A stretch of 44,520 nucleotides of DNA from Pseudomonas syringae pv. cilantro (GCF_001293775.1 NZ_LGLN01000039.1:64129-108648), one strand, 5' to 3'; numbered from the stretch's first letter, positions 7,921-16,841 are shown. Made by a program: numbers and translations. Notes: generated by a model from the letters alone, not told the origin.

Positions 7921-9131
7921 CAGGCCGCCACCTCGTCCAAGTGCCACGAACCGAACGGGTCGGCCAGTTCGCGCCAGCGCTCGGCGCCCTCCGCCATCTC
8001 GACGTCGGTGAGCAGACAGTTGTCCAGTTCAGCCGTCAGCAACGCGAAATCGATGTTCTGACCGATAAACACCAATTCCTGGCGGCAATCGCCGGTTTCG
8101 CTCGACCAGTTCTCCAGAATCGATGCGACGCTTTCCTTGTCCTCAGGCCAGCCATCGCGGTTGACGAAACGCCACCAGCGCCCGGCGAAACCATGGCGCA
8201 TCAAACCGCCCGCCTGCGACCAGCTGCCGGCATCCTTGTACTTGCTGGCCAGCCAGAAAAAACCCTTGGAGCGCAGCAGCTTGCCATTGGTCCACGGACG
8301 GTTGATGAAGTCGAAAAAGCGTTGCGGATGAAATGGACGGCGCGCCCGGTAGGCCGTCGACGCAATCCCGTATTCTTCGGTTTCCGGCAGGTGCTCGCCG
8401 CGCATTTCCTTCAGCCAGCCCGGTGCCTGAGAGGCACGTTCGAAATCGAAACGACCGGTGTTGAGGATCTTCGCCAGCGGCACCTGCCCCATCACCATCG
8501 GCACGATCTCGGCGTCGGGGTTGAGGCGTCTCAGAATTGCCATCAGCTCTTCCCGCTCACTCGAACTGATCAGATCGATCTTGCTGAGCAAAATCACGTC
8601 GGCGAACTCGATCTGCTCGATCAGCAAATCAGTGATTGAGCGGTCATCGTCGTCACCGAGTGTTTCGCCACGCGTGTCCAAGCCATCCGCTGCTTCGTAG
8701 TCGAGCAGGAAATTCACGCCGTCGACCACCGTGACCATGGTGTCCAGTCGCGCCAGGTCGGTCAGGCTCTTGCCTGCTTCATCGCGGAAGGTAAACGTTT
8801 CGGCCACCGGCAGAGGCTCGGAAATTCCAGTGGACTCGATCAATAAATAATCAAAACGCCCTTCCTGGGCAAGACGGCTGACCTCTTCAAGCAGGTCCTC
8901 GCGCAAGGTGCAGCAAATACAGCCGTTGCTCATCTCGATCAACTTTTCTTCGGCGCGATTCAGGCTGACATCGCGCTGAACTTCGCCGCCATCGATGTTG
9001 ATCTCGCTCATATCGTTGACGATCACGGCAACTCGCAAGCTTTCACGATTGCGCAGGATGTAATTGAGTAAAGTGCTTTTACCGGCACCGAGAAAGCCGG
9101 AAAGAACGGTAACGGGTAGACGGTCTGACAT
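7920..9131 (-). CDS. zigA: ZigA-like COG0523 zinc-responsive GTPase
   Basis: A 403-residue G3E GTPase. Walker A is [10 protein letters not shown] at residues 11-20, the metal-binding CxCC is GCICC at 70-74, '[11 protein letters not shown]' follows, and 'VILLSKID' serves as the base-specificity loop (SKxD instead of the usual NKxD). A long CobW_C domain ends in a Trp/His-containing '[10 protein letters not shown]'. Zur-regulated members of this family are thought to move scarce zinc to priority enzymes. A perfect Zur-type palindrome lies at 9221-9235, 90 bp upstream of the ATG. It is first in a two-gene unit with DUF1826. The symbol is by analogy with the Acinetobacter/Pseudomonas group and not proven. 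Confidence 0.85.
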   Translation of the reverse strand: MSDRLPVTVLSGFLGAGKSTLLNYILRNRESLRVAVIVNDMSEINIDGGEVQRDVSLNRAEEKLIEMSNGCICCTLREDLLEEVSRLAQEGRFDYLLIESTGISEPLPVAETFTFRDEAGKSLTDLARLDTMVTVVDGVNFLLDYEAADGLDTRGETLGDDDDRSITDLLIEQIEFADVILLSKIDLISSSEREELMAILRRLNPDAEIVPMVMGQVPLAKILNTGRFDFERASQAPGWLKEMRGEHLPETEEYGIASTAYRARRPFHPQRFFDFINRPWTNGKLLRSKGFFWLASKYKDAGSWSQAGGLMRHGFAGRWWRFVNRDGWPEDKESVASILENWSSETGDCRQELVFIGQNIDFALLTAELDNCLLTDVEMAEGAERWRELADPFGSWHLDEVAA

Positions 9132-9220
9132 CAGGATTCTCCACGCAGCGGCAAGGCTTGGGCCTTGTTCAGGTCGGCTGCAACGAATCCATCAGGCAGC
9201 CAGCTCTAACCAACGCATGA

Positions 9221-9235
9221 TGTTATAGTATAACA
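9221..9235. promoter_or_regulatory. Zur box (perfect palindrome) between zigA and exported-protein gene
   Basis: TGTTATA-G-TATAACA is a perfect 7+1+7 palindrome and contains GTTATAnTATAAC with no mismatch. It lies between divergent genes, 90 bp before the zigA-like start and 37 bp before the start at 9273, so one site could repress both directions when zinc is plentiful. Confidence 0.85.
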
Positions 9236-9272
9236 ACACAAAATTGCTACAGGCCTTAATGACAGGTTGTTC

Positions 9273-9650
9273 ATGAAACGGTTTACAACAGGACTGATCG
9301 CACTTTTGATGCTCCCCGGCACGCTCGCGATGGCGGCTGCCCCGGATCTGGCACGCTGCACCCGCAGTGCCACGGTGCTGGCGTGCGGCGATGCGCTGGG
9401 CAATAGCTATAGCGTGGTCACGGACGGACCGACGACTTGGTTGAAGGGTTACGAAGTGCTCGATAAACGTCGCTGGGCGCAGACCAACAGCCGTTATGGG
9501 CAACTGACGTTTTTCACCGGGCTGGCCTCGAATGGCGAAGCCTGGATCGGCACCATCCAGCGCGTGGGCTGGACAACCATCACCCGGGTTTCCAGCTCAA
9601 GCGGTACGCGCAGCAAAATCACCTGCAGCCGCCTGAACGGCTGCCGCTGA
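9273..9650 (+). CDS. small exported protein of the zinc-starvation set
   Basis: A 125-residue protein with a signal peptide (MKRFTTGLIALLMLPGTLAMA, cleavage near AMA-AAP). The mature domain has four cysteines (RCTRS, LACGD, ITCSR, NGCR) and many Ser/Thr/Trp residues. I do not recognise the family. An AGG 7 bp before the ATG at 9273 supports this start. It faces away from zigA across a perfect Zur-type palindrome only 37 bp upstream, which strongly suggests that it is made under zinc limitation. It converges with the amidase gene, with 5 bp between stop codons. Possible roles such as periplasmic zinc handling are guesses. Confidence 0.75.
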   Translation: MKRFTTGLIALLMLPGTLAMAAAPDLARCTRSATVLACGDALGNSYSVVTDGPTTWLKGYEVLDKRRWAQTNSRYGQLTFFTGLASNGEAWIGTIQRVGWTTITRVSSSSGTRSKITCSRLNGCR

Positions 9651-9655
9651 GCCCG

Positions 9656-10879
9656 TCAGGCCTGCTGTTCCCGTTTTTGCGCCTGCACCCAGGCCATGTG
9701 CGAATCCACTGGGGGGTTGCGCTGGAAGTAACGTTGCAGGCCATCGAACAAGCCGTCCGCCACGGCCTGTTGATGGCGCGCCGTGACCAGTCGCTGACTG
9801 TCGCGAGTGTTGGAGATGAAACCGGTCTCGACCAGAATCGACGGCACGTCCGGTGACTTGAGCACCGCAAAGCCCGCTTGCTCGACGCGCTTTTGATGCA
9901 ACGTGGTGATGCCTTCCAGACTGCCCAGGACGGTATGGCCCAATTGCAGACTGGCGGCGATCGTCGCATTCATCGACATGTCGAGAATCACCCCGGCCAG
10001 CATCGGGTCTTTGTCTTTGAGGTTGAGCAGCGATGTCGCACCCAACAGGTCCGCGCCATTTTCTCGCTGCGCCATGAAGCGCGCCGTCGCGGAGGTTGCG
10101 CCGCCGTCGGACAAGGCAAAGACTGACGCGCCGGAAGCGGTCAGGCGAGGCGCTGCGTCGGCATGCACGGAGATGAACATATCGGCGTTGGATTTGTGCG
10201 CGAACTCGACCCGTTTGCGCAGCGGTACGAAAAAGTCATCGTTGCGCACCAAGCGCACATCGAAGCCCTTCTCGCGCTTCAGGCGCCTGGCCAGCAACTG
10301 GGCGATGGACAATACGACATCTTTCTCGCGCTCGCCTCGGGAACCGACGGCACCTGGGTCCTTGCCGCCATGACCGGCGTCGACCACCACCATGATGTCG
10401 CGGCTGGTGTGAGCCTTGCTCTGAATCGGCACCGGTACGGGCGGTGGCAGTTCGGCCATCTGTACCGGAGCACGAGCAGTGGAACTCATGTCCAGCACCA
10501 ACCGATGGCCCTGCGCACCGTCGGGACCGAGCAGAAAACTGCTGAGCTGCACTGGCGCAGTCAGGTCCAGCACGATGCGCGTGTCATCGCCCGTGCCGTA
10601 ATGCCCGGAGCGAATCGATTTGATGACGGTGCGGTCCAGCGCCAACTGACTGAAATCGCCGGTCAACCGCGAGCCACTGACATCAATGATCAAGCGGTCG
10701 GGCGCGGTCAGCGTGAAAGTTTTGTATTGCACTGGCCCGCTCAGATCGAGCACCAGCCGCAGCTTGTCGTTGGTGCGCCACAGGCGTGCGTTACTGATCT
10801 GCGTGGCGTAGGCACCCAATGGCAGCGTCAGGGCGGCGCTGGCCAGCAGCATATTGAGCAACACTTGGCGTCGGTGCAT
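9656..10879 (-). CDS. N-acetylmuramoyl-L-alanine amidase, AmiC-like, Tat signal
   Basis: A 407-residue periplasmic zinc enzyme that cleaves the lactyl-amide bond between MurNAc and the peptide, separating daughter cells. The N-terminus MHRRQVLLN with a hydrophobic stretch resembles a twin-arginine signal. Residues about 25-125 form an AMIN domain (ISNARLWRTNDKLRLVLDLSG). A catalytic Amidase_3 domain follows, with VVVDAGHGGKDPGAVG (zinc His), a glutamate in GEREKDV, SVHADA (zinc His) and the catalytic glutamate in ILVETGFISN. A Zur-like site lies at 10940-10952, 61 bp upstream. A Zur-controlled amidase is known, from memory, in P. aeruginosa. The ATG at 10879 is preferred over an in-frame TTG at 10891. 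Confidence 0.9.
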   Translation of the reverse strand: MHRRQVLLNMLLASAALTLPLGAYATQISNARLWRTNDKLRLVLDLSGPVQYKTFTLTAPDRLIIDVSGSRLTGDFSQLALDRTVIKSIRSGHYGTGDDTRIVLDLTAPVQLSSFLLGPDGAQGHRLVLDMSSTARAPVQMAELPPPVPVPIQSKAHTSRDIMVVVDAGHGGKDPGAVGSRGEREKDVVLSIAQLLARRLKREKGFDVRLVRNDDFFVPLRKRVEFAHKSNADMFISVHADAAPRLTASGASVFALSDGGATSATARFMAQRENGADLLGATSLLNLKDKDPMLAGVILDMSMNATIAASLQLGHTVLGSLEGITTLHQKRVEQAGFAVLKSPDVPSILVETGFISNTRDSQRLVTARHQQAVADGLFDGLQRYFQRNPPVDSHMAWVQAQKREQQA

Positions 10880-10939
10880 GGAATGTCTCAAAGAGCAAAT
10901 CGAGCATCCCGGCTCACGAAGGGTTCATCCACATCAATA

Positions 10940-10952
10940 GTAACAATATAAC
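10940..10952. promoter_or_regulatory. Zur-like box upstream of the amidase gene
   Basis: GTAACAATATAAC matches GTTATAnTATAAC at 10 of 12 defined positions; the right half TATAACA is intact and both mismatches are in the left half. It lies 61 bp before the amidase start. Confidence 0.6.
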
Positions 10953-11042
10953 ATGCAGTTACAGATGGAAGATGAAGCCCTTCATGAAGATTGCGTTATA
11001 AATGTTCACCGTAACGACGACAAATCATCGCAATCGCTATGG

Positions 11043-11060
11043 ATGTTCCACGTGGAACAT
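11043..11060. promoter_or_regulatory. parS: parS-type centromere site for ParB
   Basis: ATGTTCCACGTGGAACAT is a perfect 18-bp palindrome containing TGTTCCACGTGGAACA, the core known for Pseudomonas chromosomal parS sites. It is in the non-coding gap between the amidase promoter and the 3' end of the DUF3617 gene. ParB binds such sites near the replication origin and, with ParA and SMC, directs chromosome segregation. Confidence 0.8.
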
Positions 11061-11076
11061 AAAGCTATGAATTTGA

Positions 11077-11598
11077 TCAGGTACGCGGCGCTACGGCGCC
11101 ACACTGCGGGCCCAACCAGACAGCGCGGGTGTCCATGCTGCCGTTCTGTTGCTGGCCAGTAGCATTGAATGTGCCGATCACTTTGGTAGTGAATTCACGA
11201 TCACTGAGAAATTGCGCTTGTCCTGTGCCCTGCGCTTTGGGGCAGCTGAACTGGAAATTCCAGGTCTTGCCGTTGCGCGCCGTGATTTTCTGCGTGCAGC
11301 CAGAGGCCGGGTCGGTCAGCGGGATGTCGTCCGATTTCACTTGAGCTTCGGTCAAGCAGGCTCGCACGCCTTTGCCGCCGAGCGAGACGCCCTGCTTTTT
11401 CATCATTTGTTCCATCATGACGCGCTGTTCGGGCGGTAGATTCTGCAACTGCCCCAGCATCAATTGCAGGTCCGGTAGCTGCTGGCCATCGACCTTCATG
11501 TTGCTGGTAGTCAGTTCCCACAAGCCTGGTTGCAGCATCTGCGCTTGAGCCAACGGGGTTGCCAGACAAAACATCCAGGCCACTATGCGTTTGTTCAT
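11077..11598 (-). CDS. DUF3617 family exported protein
   Basis: A 173-residue protein with a signal peptide (MNKRIVAWMFCLATPLAQAQ) and the DUF3617 hallmark 'LQPGLWELTTSNMKVDGQQLPD' right after cleavage, a methionine-rich 'PEQRVMMEQMMKKQGVS' helix, 'RACLTEAQVK', and 'SGCTQKITARNGKTWNFQFSCPKAQGTGQAQF'. Three mature cysteines are visible. The function is unknown; it is predicted to be periplasmic. AGGA precedes the ATG. It has no visible link to its zinc-related neighbours. Confidence 0.85.
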   Translation of the reverse strand: MNKRIVAWMFCLATPLAQAQMLQPGLWELTTSNMKVDGQQLPDLQLMLGQLQNLPPEQRVMMEQMMKKQGVSLGGKGVRACLTEAQVKSDDIPLTDPASGCTQKITARNGKTWNFQFSCPKAQGTGQAQFLSDREFTTKVIGTFNATGQQQNGSMDTRAVWLGPQCGAVAPRT

Positions 11599-11766
11599 TT
11601 CAAGATTCCTGATCGAGCAGTTGAAGGCAGAAAAGACCGACGCAATCCGGCCGGACGATGAACCTTAGACGGTATAAGCGAAGCCCAGTTGCACCGGGAA
11701 TAAAATAGCGACATTCCTGTTCAGCTGTGGTCTTTTAAGCGATCAAGGCGAGGAGCATTGTTCCAC

Positions 11767-13206
11767 ATGGATTATCACGACCCGTACTTTTTCGGTTATG
11801 TCCTCGGCTTTATTCATTTACTGGGCACCGTCGCAGCCATTCATGCGCTGTTGACGGTGCGCACCTCCCAAGGCGCGATTGCCTGGGCGATGCCGCTGCT
11901 GTTCATTCCCTACTTCACCCTGTTGCCTTATATGATCTTTGGGCGCAGCTCGTTCGATGCGTATATCAAGGCACGGCGTGATGCCAACAAGGAAATGCGG
12001 GCGGCCATTGGCAATCTGAACTGGCGACCCTGGATCGAAGAGGCTGTGGCGGCCCGACGCTCGGATGCCTATGCAGCGCTGCGAGCAATGCCCAAGTTGG
12101 GGAACATGCCCGCCCTGGCCAACAACAAGGTGCGGCTGCTGATCAATGGCGAAGAGACCTTCGGCGCGATCTTCCAGGCGATCCGCGAAGCGAAGCAGAC
12201 CATTCTGGTGCAGTTCTTCATCATTCACGACGACAGGCTCGGCCGTGAACTGCAAACGCTGCTACTGGAAAAAGCAGCGGAAGGCGTGGCGATTTTCGTG
12301 CTCTACGATCGTATAGGCAGTCATGCGCTGCCGGGTTCCTACATCGATAAGTTGCGTGAAGGTGGCGTGCAGATAAAAGCGTTCGCCACGCGCGGTGGCT
12401 GGCTCAACCGCTTCCAGATCAACTTCCGCAACCACCGCAAGATCGTGGTCGTTGATGGTCTCAAGGGCTACATGGGCGGGCATAACGTCGGCGATGAGTA
12501 CATGGGCCTGAAACCACCCCTGGCCCCATGGCGGGACACGCACGTGGAAACCATCGGCCCGGTGGTCGCCTGCCTGCAAGAGTCATTTGCCGAAGACTGG
12601 TTCTGGGCCACTCGCGAGCTGCCACCGCTGAGCCTGCCTGAGGCGTTTCCGGAAGACGGCGTGCTCTGCCAACTGCTGACCACCGGCCCGGCCGACGCCC
12701 AGGAAACCTGCTCGCTGTTCTTCGTCGAAGCCATTCATGCTGCCGAAGAGCGCGTGTGGATCACCAGCCCCTACTTCGTGCCCGACGAAGCAGTGTCGGC
12801 CGCACTGGCGCTGGCGGTACTGCGCGGGGTCGATGTGCGGTTGCTGCTGCCCTCACGGCCTGATCATTATGTAGTCTATGCCGCCTCCAGCCTGTACGCG
12901 TTCGAAGCCGTGCGCGCCGGCGTTCGGGTGTTTCGCTACGAGCCCGGCTTCCTGCACCAGAAGGTGGTGCTGGTCGACAACGATATCACCGCCATCGGCA
13001 GCGCCAACCTCGACAACCGCTCGTTCCGTCTCAACTTCGAACTGATGCTGCTGACGGTCGACAGCGAGTTCTCCAATCAAGTCGAAGCCATGCTCACCGC
13101 CGACTTCGCTGCCGCGCGAGAAATCTCCCTGCAGGACAGCCACGACACCCGACGCCTGCACCAACTGGGCATGCGTGTGGCCCGGCTGATTTCGCCGATT
13201 TTGTGA
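11767..13206 (+). CDS. clsA: cardiolipin synthase (ClsA type)
   Basis: A 479-residue inner-membrane enzyme that condenses two phosphatidylglycerol molecules to cardiolipin and glycerol. Two N-terminal membrane segments (residues 8-30 and 38-58) precede two phospholipase D domains, each with an HxKxxxxD motif: [10 protein letters not shown] (H223, K225, D230) and [10 protein letters not shown] (H397, K399, D404), plus the following GGHNVGDEY and [10 protein letters not shown]. The length matches ClsA. The ATG at 11767 gives the family start MDYHDPYFF; a TTG at 11758 is in frame, but too close to AGGAG at 11751-11755. It converges with the cyclopropane synthase gene, so two lipid-modifying enzymes are adjacent. 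Confidence 0.93.
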   Translation: MDYHDPYFFGYVLGFIHLLGTVAAIHALLTVRTSQGAIAWAMPLLFIPYFTLLPYMIFGRSSFDAYIKARRDANKEMRAAIGNLNWRPWIEEAVAARRSDAYAALRAMPKLGNMPALANNKVRLLINGEETFGAIFQAIREAKQTILVQFFIIHDDRLGRELQTLLLEKAAEGVAIFVLYDRIGSHALPGSYIDKLREGGVQIKAFATRGGWLNRFQINFRNHRKIVVVDGLKGYMGGHNVGDEYMGLKPPLAPWRDTHVETIGPVVACLQESFAEDWFWATRELPPLSLPEAFPEDGVLCQLLTTGPADAQETCSLFFVEAIHAAEERVWITSPYFVPDEAVSAALALAVLRGVDVRLLLPSRPDHYVVYAASSLYAFEAVRAGVRVFRYEPGFLHQKVVLVDNDITAIGSANLDNRSFRLNFELMLLTVDSEFSNQVEAMLTADFAAAREISLQDSHDTRRLHQLGMRVARLISPIL

Positions 13207-13252
13207 GAACACTCTGCGTCAGATCCTGAACGTGCATTGCGACACGAATCTG

Positions 13253-13440
13253 TGACGCGGAGCGTCACCCAGCGCATTCCCACGCAGCGTGAGGAACGAG
13301 AGGTGTCAGGCTTACGTACTCTCGTGCCACTCCGCATTGGCATGGATTTCTGGACGCTTTGAGTCCGGCCTAAAGGGTTGCAATGCAAATCTGAAATGCG
13401 GAGCATCACCCTGCGCATCTCCACACGGCGGAGCGTGAAA
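13253..13440. repeat. two degenerate copies of a GC-rich intergenic repeat
   Basis: 'gacgcggagcgtcacccagcgcattcccacgc' begins at 13254, and a diverged copy, 'atgcggagcatcaccctgcgcatctccac', begins at 13396. The same family start occurs at 26534 (gtgacgcggagcttc...ggcattcc). These are non-coding and lie in the gap between convergent clsA and cfa genes, where otherwise nothing is seen. Confidence 0.5.
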
Positions 13441-13457
13441 AAAAGAGTTGGGCCGCA

Positions 13458-14645
13458 TCACCGATAAACATCCTCCCGCGTCAGCGGCAAACCGGTCGAG
13501 CCATCTGCGAAGGGTTTCACTGCCAGTATCTGGTGCAGGTTGATCCAGCCTTTGGCGAAGCCATACGCGCAGCCTGCCAGATACAGGCGCCAGATGCGTA
13601 GCGTTTGTTCGGGGACGATACGTGCGGATTCGTCGAGCCGAGACTCAAGGCGGGCGCTCCAGTGTTCCAGGGTTTTGGCGTAGTGCGGGCGCAGGCTTTC
13701 GACGTCGACCACTTCCAGCCCGGCATCGCTGAGGTGGGCGCTGATCATTGCCAGATGCGGCAGCTCGCCGTTGGGGAATACGTAGCGGTCGATGAATTCT
13801 CCCGCTCCACGTCCCACGGGGCGACCGTCCGTATGCAGGGCGGTGATCCCATGGTTCATCACCAGCCCGCCCTCCTTCACCGCACCGAACAGGCATCGCG
13901 CGTAGAGCGGCAGATTGGCATGCCCGACGTGCTCGAACATGCCGACACTGACCACCTTGTCAAAACGCGCATCCTGCGGCAAATCGCGGTAGTCGAGCAG
14001 TTGCAGGTCAACCCTGCCTTGCAGGCCTTCGGCCAGAATTCTTTCCCGGGCCAGCGCCAACTGCTGCTGGCTGAGGGTGATGCCGAACACTTTCACGCCA
14101 TATTCACGGGCAGCGAACCGCGCCAGTCCGCCCCAACCGCAGCCGACGTCCAGCAGGTATTCACCGGGTTTGAGACGCAGCTTGCGACACAGATGGTGAA
14201 ATTTGTCCTGCTGCGCCTGATCCAGCGACTCATCGCCTGTCTTGAAGTAGGCGCAGGAATAGACCATCTCCCGGTCGAGCCACAGTTGGTAAAAATCGTT
14301 GGAAACGTCGTAATGGTAGGCAATCGATGCCGCGTCGGTGTCTTTGTCGTGGCGGATGCGCGATGGAGCGTTGGCGCTGTCATCGTCGTTCACCAAAGCG
14401 TGGATCAGTTCATCGCAGACTCGCACGACCTCGCTGATCGAGCCTTCCAGTTCCAGACGACCTTCGACGAATGCGCTGCCCAGCAGGCCGAGGCTGGGGT
14501 GACTGAAATCGGCCACCAGTTGCGGGTCCTTGACGACGATGGTGACACTGGGCGCGGGCCCCAGGTCCATTTCGTGACCGTCCCAGAGCTTGAGCCGCAA
14601 TGGCAGGTGAAGGTTCTGCAAGACCGTTGGAAGTTGCGTAAGCAT
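13458..14645 (-). CDS. cfa: cyclopropane-fatty-acyl-phospholipid synthase
   Basis: A 395-residue SAM-dependent enzyme that adds a methylene bridge to unsaturated acyl chains of membrane phospholipids. The N-terminal lipid-binding domain covers residues 1-100. The catalytic domain has 'IAYHYDVSNDFYQLWLD' (109-124), 'YSCAYF' (129-134), the SAM site LLDVGCGWGGLARF (164-177), 'VSVGMFEHVG' and a C-terminal 'WRLYLAGCAYGFAKGWINLHQIL'. Length and motifs match Pseudomonas CfaA/CfaB. Such genes usually respond to RpoS in stationary phase, but no promoter is identified here. AAGGGGGTG precedes the ATG. Confidence 0.9.
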   Translation of the reverse strand: MLTQLPTVLQNLHLPLRLKLWDGHEMDLGPAPSVTIVVKDPQLVADFSHPSLGLLGSAFVEGRLELEGSISEVVRVCDELIHALVNDDDSANAPSRIRHDKDTDAASIAYHYDVSNDFYQLWLDREMVYSCAYFKTGDESLDQAQQDKFHHLCRKLRLKPGEYLLDVGCGWGGLARFAAREYGVKVFGITLSQQQLALARERILAEGLQGRVDLQLLDYRDLPQDARFDKVVSVGMFEHVGHANLPLYARCLFGAVKEGGLVMNHGITALHTDGRPVGRGAGEFIDRYVFPNGELPHLAMISAHLSDAGLEVVDVESLRPHYAKTLEHWSARLESRLDESARIVPEQTLRIWRLYLAGCAYGFAKGWINLHQILAVKPFADGSTGLPLTREDVYR

Positions 14646-14915
14646 TTAACATCACCCCCTTATCCAGAAACTCAAAAAGAGTCATCCAGCAAAGACCCCG
14701 AAAGAGGCCCGAAAGGCTATTGGCGACGGCAAAACTGCATGAATCAACTTCGGAGGAACGGCCTTGTGCCCACTGATCCGAGCCGGGGAACAGCCTGAAT
14801 TTGGATTACACACTCACCTCTTGCACTTAATCTGTAACAGAACGCTTCAAAGCTCAAGCCATTTTCAGCCCTGCCGACTGTCGTCGGCCATGCCTCGATG
14901 CGGCGCATTACCCAT

Positions 14916-16841
14916 TCAAAGCTTCAGCAGCGGCTCCTGAAAGCGCAGCAAACGGCCAGCGTTGCCCAACACCAGCAAGGTGCTGAGATTGTGCAGGATA
15001 GCTGCGACCATGGCACCCGCCGCGCCCAGCAGACCAAAGGCGGCCAGCGCTACAATAGCCAGCGTCCAGCCCAGCCCGATGATGACGTTGACCTGCAATG
15101 TCTGGCGGCACTGGCGGCTGAGGCGCACGCAGGTGCCCAGTCGACGCAGGTCACTGCCGATCAGTACGATGTCAGCGGAGGCCAGCGCGATGTCCGCCCC
15201 GCCCGCCCCCATGGCAAAGCCCACTACACCGGCCTTGAGCGCCAGCGAGTCATTGATGCCATCACCTACAACCATCGGCCGGAAACCACTGGCGATTTCA
15301 CTCATGACGCGGTTGAGCTTGTCTTCCGGCAGCGCCTGCGCCTGAACGTCGGCGATGCCGATGTCCCGGGCCAGCGTATCAGCCACGCTTTGCCGGTCAC
15401 CCGTCAGCAGCAATTGGCGCCCAAGGCCCAGCTCACGCAGTTCCAGCAGCGCAACCTGCGCCTCAGGTTTGACGCTGTCAGCCAGCAGCAGCCATGCCAG
15501 AAAAACACCATCCAGCGCCAGACCGGCCAGCGGGCCGTCATGTGCAGGAACGGCCGACGTGACGATACCCAGTTGTGCAAACAGCTCCGGACGACCCAAG
15601 GCTGCTTCGCCATGCTCGGTCGATGCGACGACGCCCAGGCCTTGTCGTTCGCGGGTGTCGCTCAACGGCAGCAACCGGCTGTTATCCACCAGCCCGGCCA
15701 ATGCCCGACTGACCGGATGACTGCTGGCCGAACCCAGGCTCGCTGCCAGCTCCAGCAGTTGGGGATGCGGCGGCCCATCAGCCTGCACCGACTGCAGACG
15801 CAGGCGCCCGAATGTGAGGGTGCCGGTCTTGTCGACCACCAGCGAGGTGAGGTCCGCCAGCTCTTCCAGAAACGCAGAGCTGCGAATCAGAATCCCGTGG
15901 CGCGCCGCCACAGCGATACCCGCGATGGCGGTTGCCGGCGCCGAGAGCACCAGCGCACAGGGACACGCCGCAACCAGCACCGCGAGCATTGCCTGTGCGT
16001 CCTGAGTGATGAACCAGGTCAGCGCCGCGATCAGCAACACCAGCACCATATAGCTGCCTGCGTAACGCTCCAGCAAACGGGTGATCGGTGGCTTGGAACG
16101 TTCGGCGCTCTGCATCAGCGCGATGACCTTGCCCAGCGTTGACTGATCGCCGATGCGCGTCACTTCGATGCGCAGCAAGCCATCCAGATTGATCGCACCG
16201 CCGAAGACCTCGACGCCAACGCTGGCTTCAAGCGGTACCGACTCCCCCGTAATGGACGACGTATCCAGACTGGCTTGCCCGGACAGCACCCGACCATCCG
16301 CCGGAACCCGGTCACCGGCACGCACTTCGACCTGATCGCCGGCCTTCAGCGTGGTGTTGTCGACCTCGCGAATGCTGCCGTCCGCCGCCAGCAAACGCGC
16401 CTGACTAAGCGTCAGGCGCCCCAATGCCTGGATAGCTTCCTGTGAACCGATCACGCTGCGCTCTTCCAGCACATGACCGAAGATCATGATGATCGGCAGC
16501 AACGCCGCAGTCATCAGATCGCCCGTGGCCCAGGCACCGAGCATGGCCAGTGCGATCAGTTGATCGGTGATGCCATGCAGACTCGGATGCCGCAGGCTGT
16601 GCCAACCGGCGCTGACCACCGGGATCGCCACCAGTAACGACGCCGCGCCCAACAGTAACTGACTGACGCCGGTCTGCTGCGGTGCGACAAAACGCCAGAT
16701 CAGGCCCAGCCCCAACAGCCCCAGGGCCAGCATCGCCAGGGTCAGTTGCCGGGCTGCGCTGCGCTGCTCGGCGTTGCTCAGCAAACTGCCCACTGCCTCA
16801 GGCTTGGCGGCGTGGTGGGTGTGAACGGCTTCGCCACTCAT
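14916..16841 (-). CDS. P1B-type heavy-metal-transporting ATPase
   Basis: A 641-residue P-type ATPase. The N-terminus (MSGEAVHTHH) lacks the CxxC heavy-metal-associated domain. Transmembrane metal-site CPC is at 293-295, actuator TGES at 198-201, the phosphorylated aspartate is D337 in DKTGT, the nucleotide-domain HP is at 375-376 and GDGIND at 526-531. In the last membrane helix the family metal-site position reads HNLSTLLVLGN (H617), where ZntA has an aspartate; the substrate may therefore not be ordinary zinc efflux. It is the last gene of a four-gene SPFH operon and its start overlaps the previous stop as ATGA. A Zur-type box stands before the operon, which is odd for an exporter. Confidence 0.88.
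   Translation of the reverse strand: MSGEAVHTHHAAKPEAVGSLLSNAEQRSAARQLTLAMLALGLLGLGLIWRFVAPQQTGVSQLLLGAASLLVAIPVVSAGWHSLRHPSLHGITDQLIALAMLGAWATGDLMTAALLPIIMIFGHVLEERSVIGSQEAIQALGRLTLSQARLLAADGSIREVDNTTLKAGDQVEVRAGDRVPADGRVLSGQASLDTSSITGESVPLEASVGVEVFGGAINLDGLLRIEVTRIGDQSTLGKVIALMQSAERSKPPITRLLERYAGSYMVLVLLIAALTWFITQDAQAMLAVLVAACPCALVLSAPATAIAGIAVAARHGILIRSSAFLEELADLTSLVVDKTGTLTFGRLRLQSVQADGPPHPQLLELAASLGSASSHPVSRALAGLVDNSRLLPLSDTRERQGLGVVASTEHGEAALGRPELFAQLGIVTSAVPAHDGPLAGLALDGVFLAWLLLADSVKPEAQVALLELRELGLGRQLLLTGDRQSVADTLARDIGIADVQAQALPEDKLNRVMSEIASGFRPMVVGDGINDSLALKAGVVGFAMGAGGADIALASADIVLIGSDLRRLGTCVRLSRQCRQTLQVNVIIGLGWTLAIVALAAFGLLGAAGAMVAAILHNLSTLLVLGNAGRLLRFQEPLLKL

Noticed and set aside
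10994..11008. CGTTATAAATGTTCA as a fourth Zur box
   Set aside because: Only the left half matches the palindrome; the right half matches at two of seven positions.
14898..16142. A 414-codon plus-strand frame
   Set aside because: It is antisense to the P1B ATPase, whose motifs are all intact. Composition is typical of a shadow frame.
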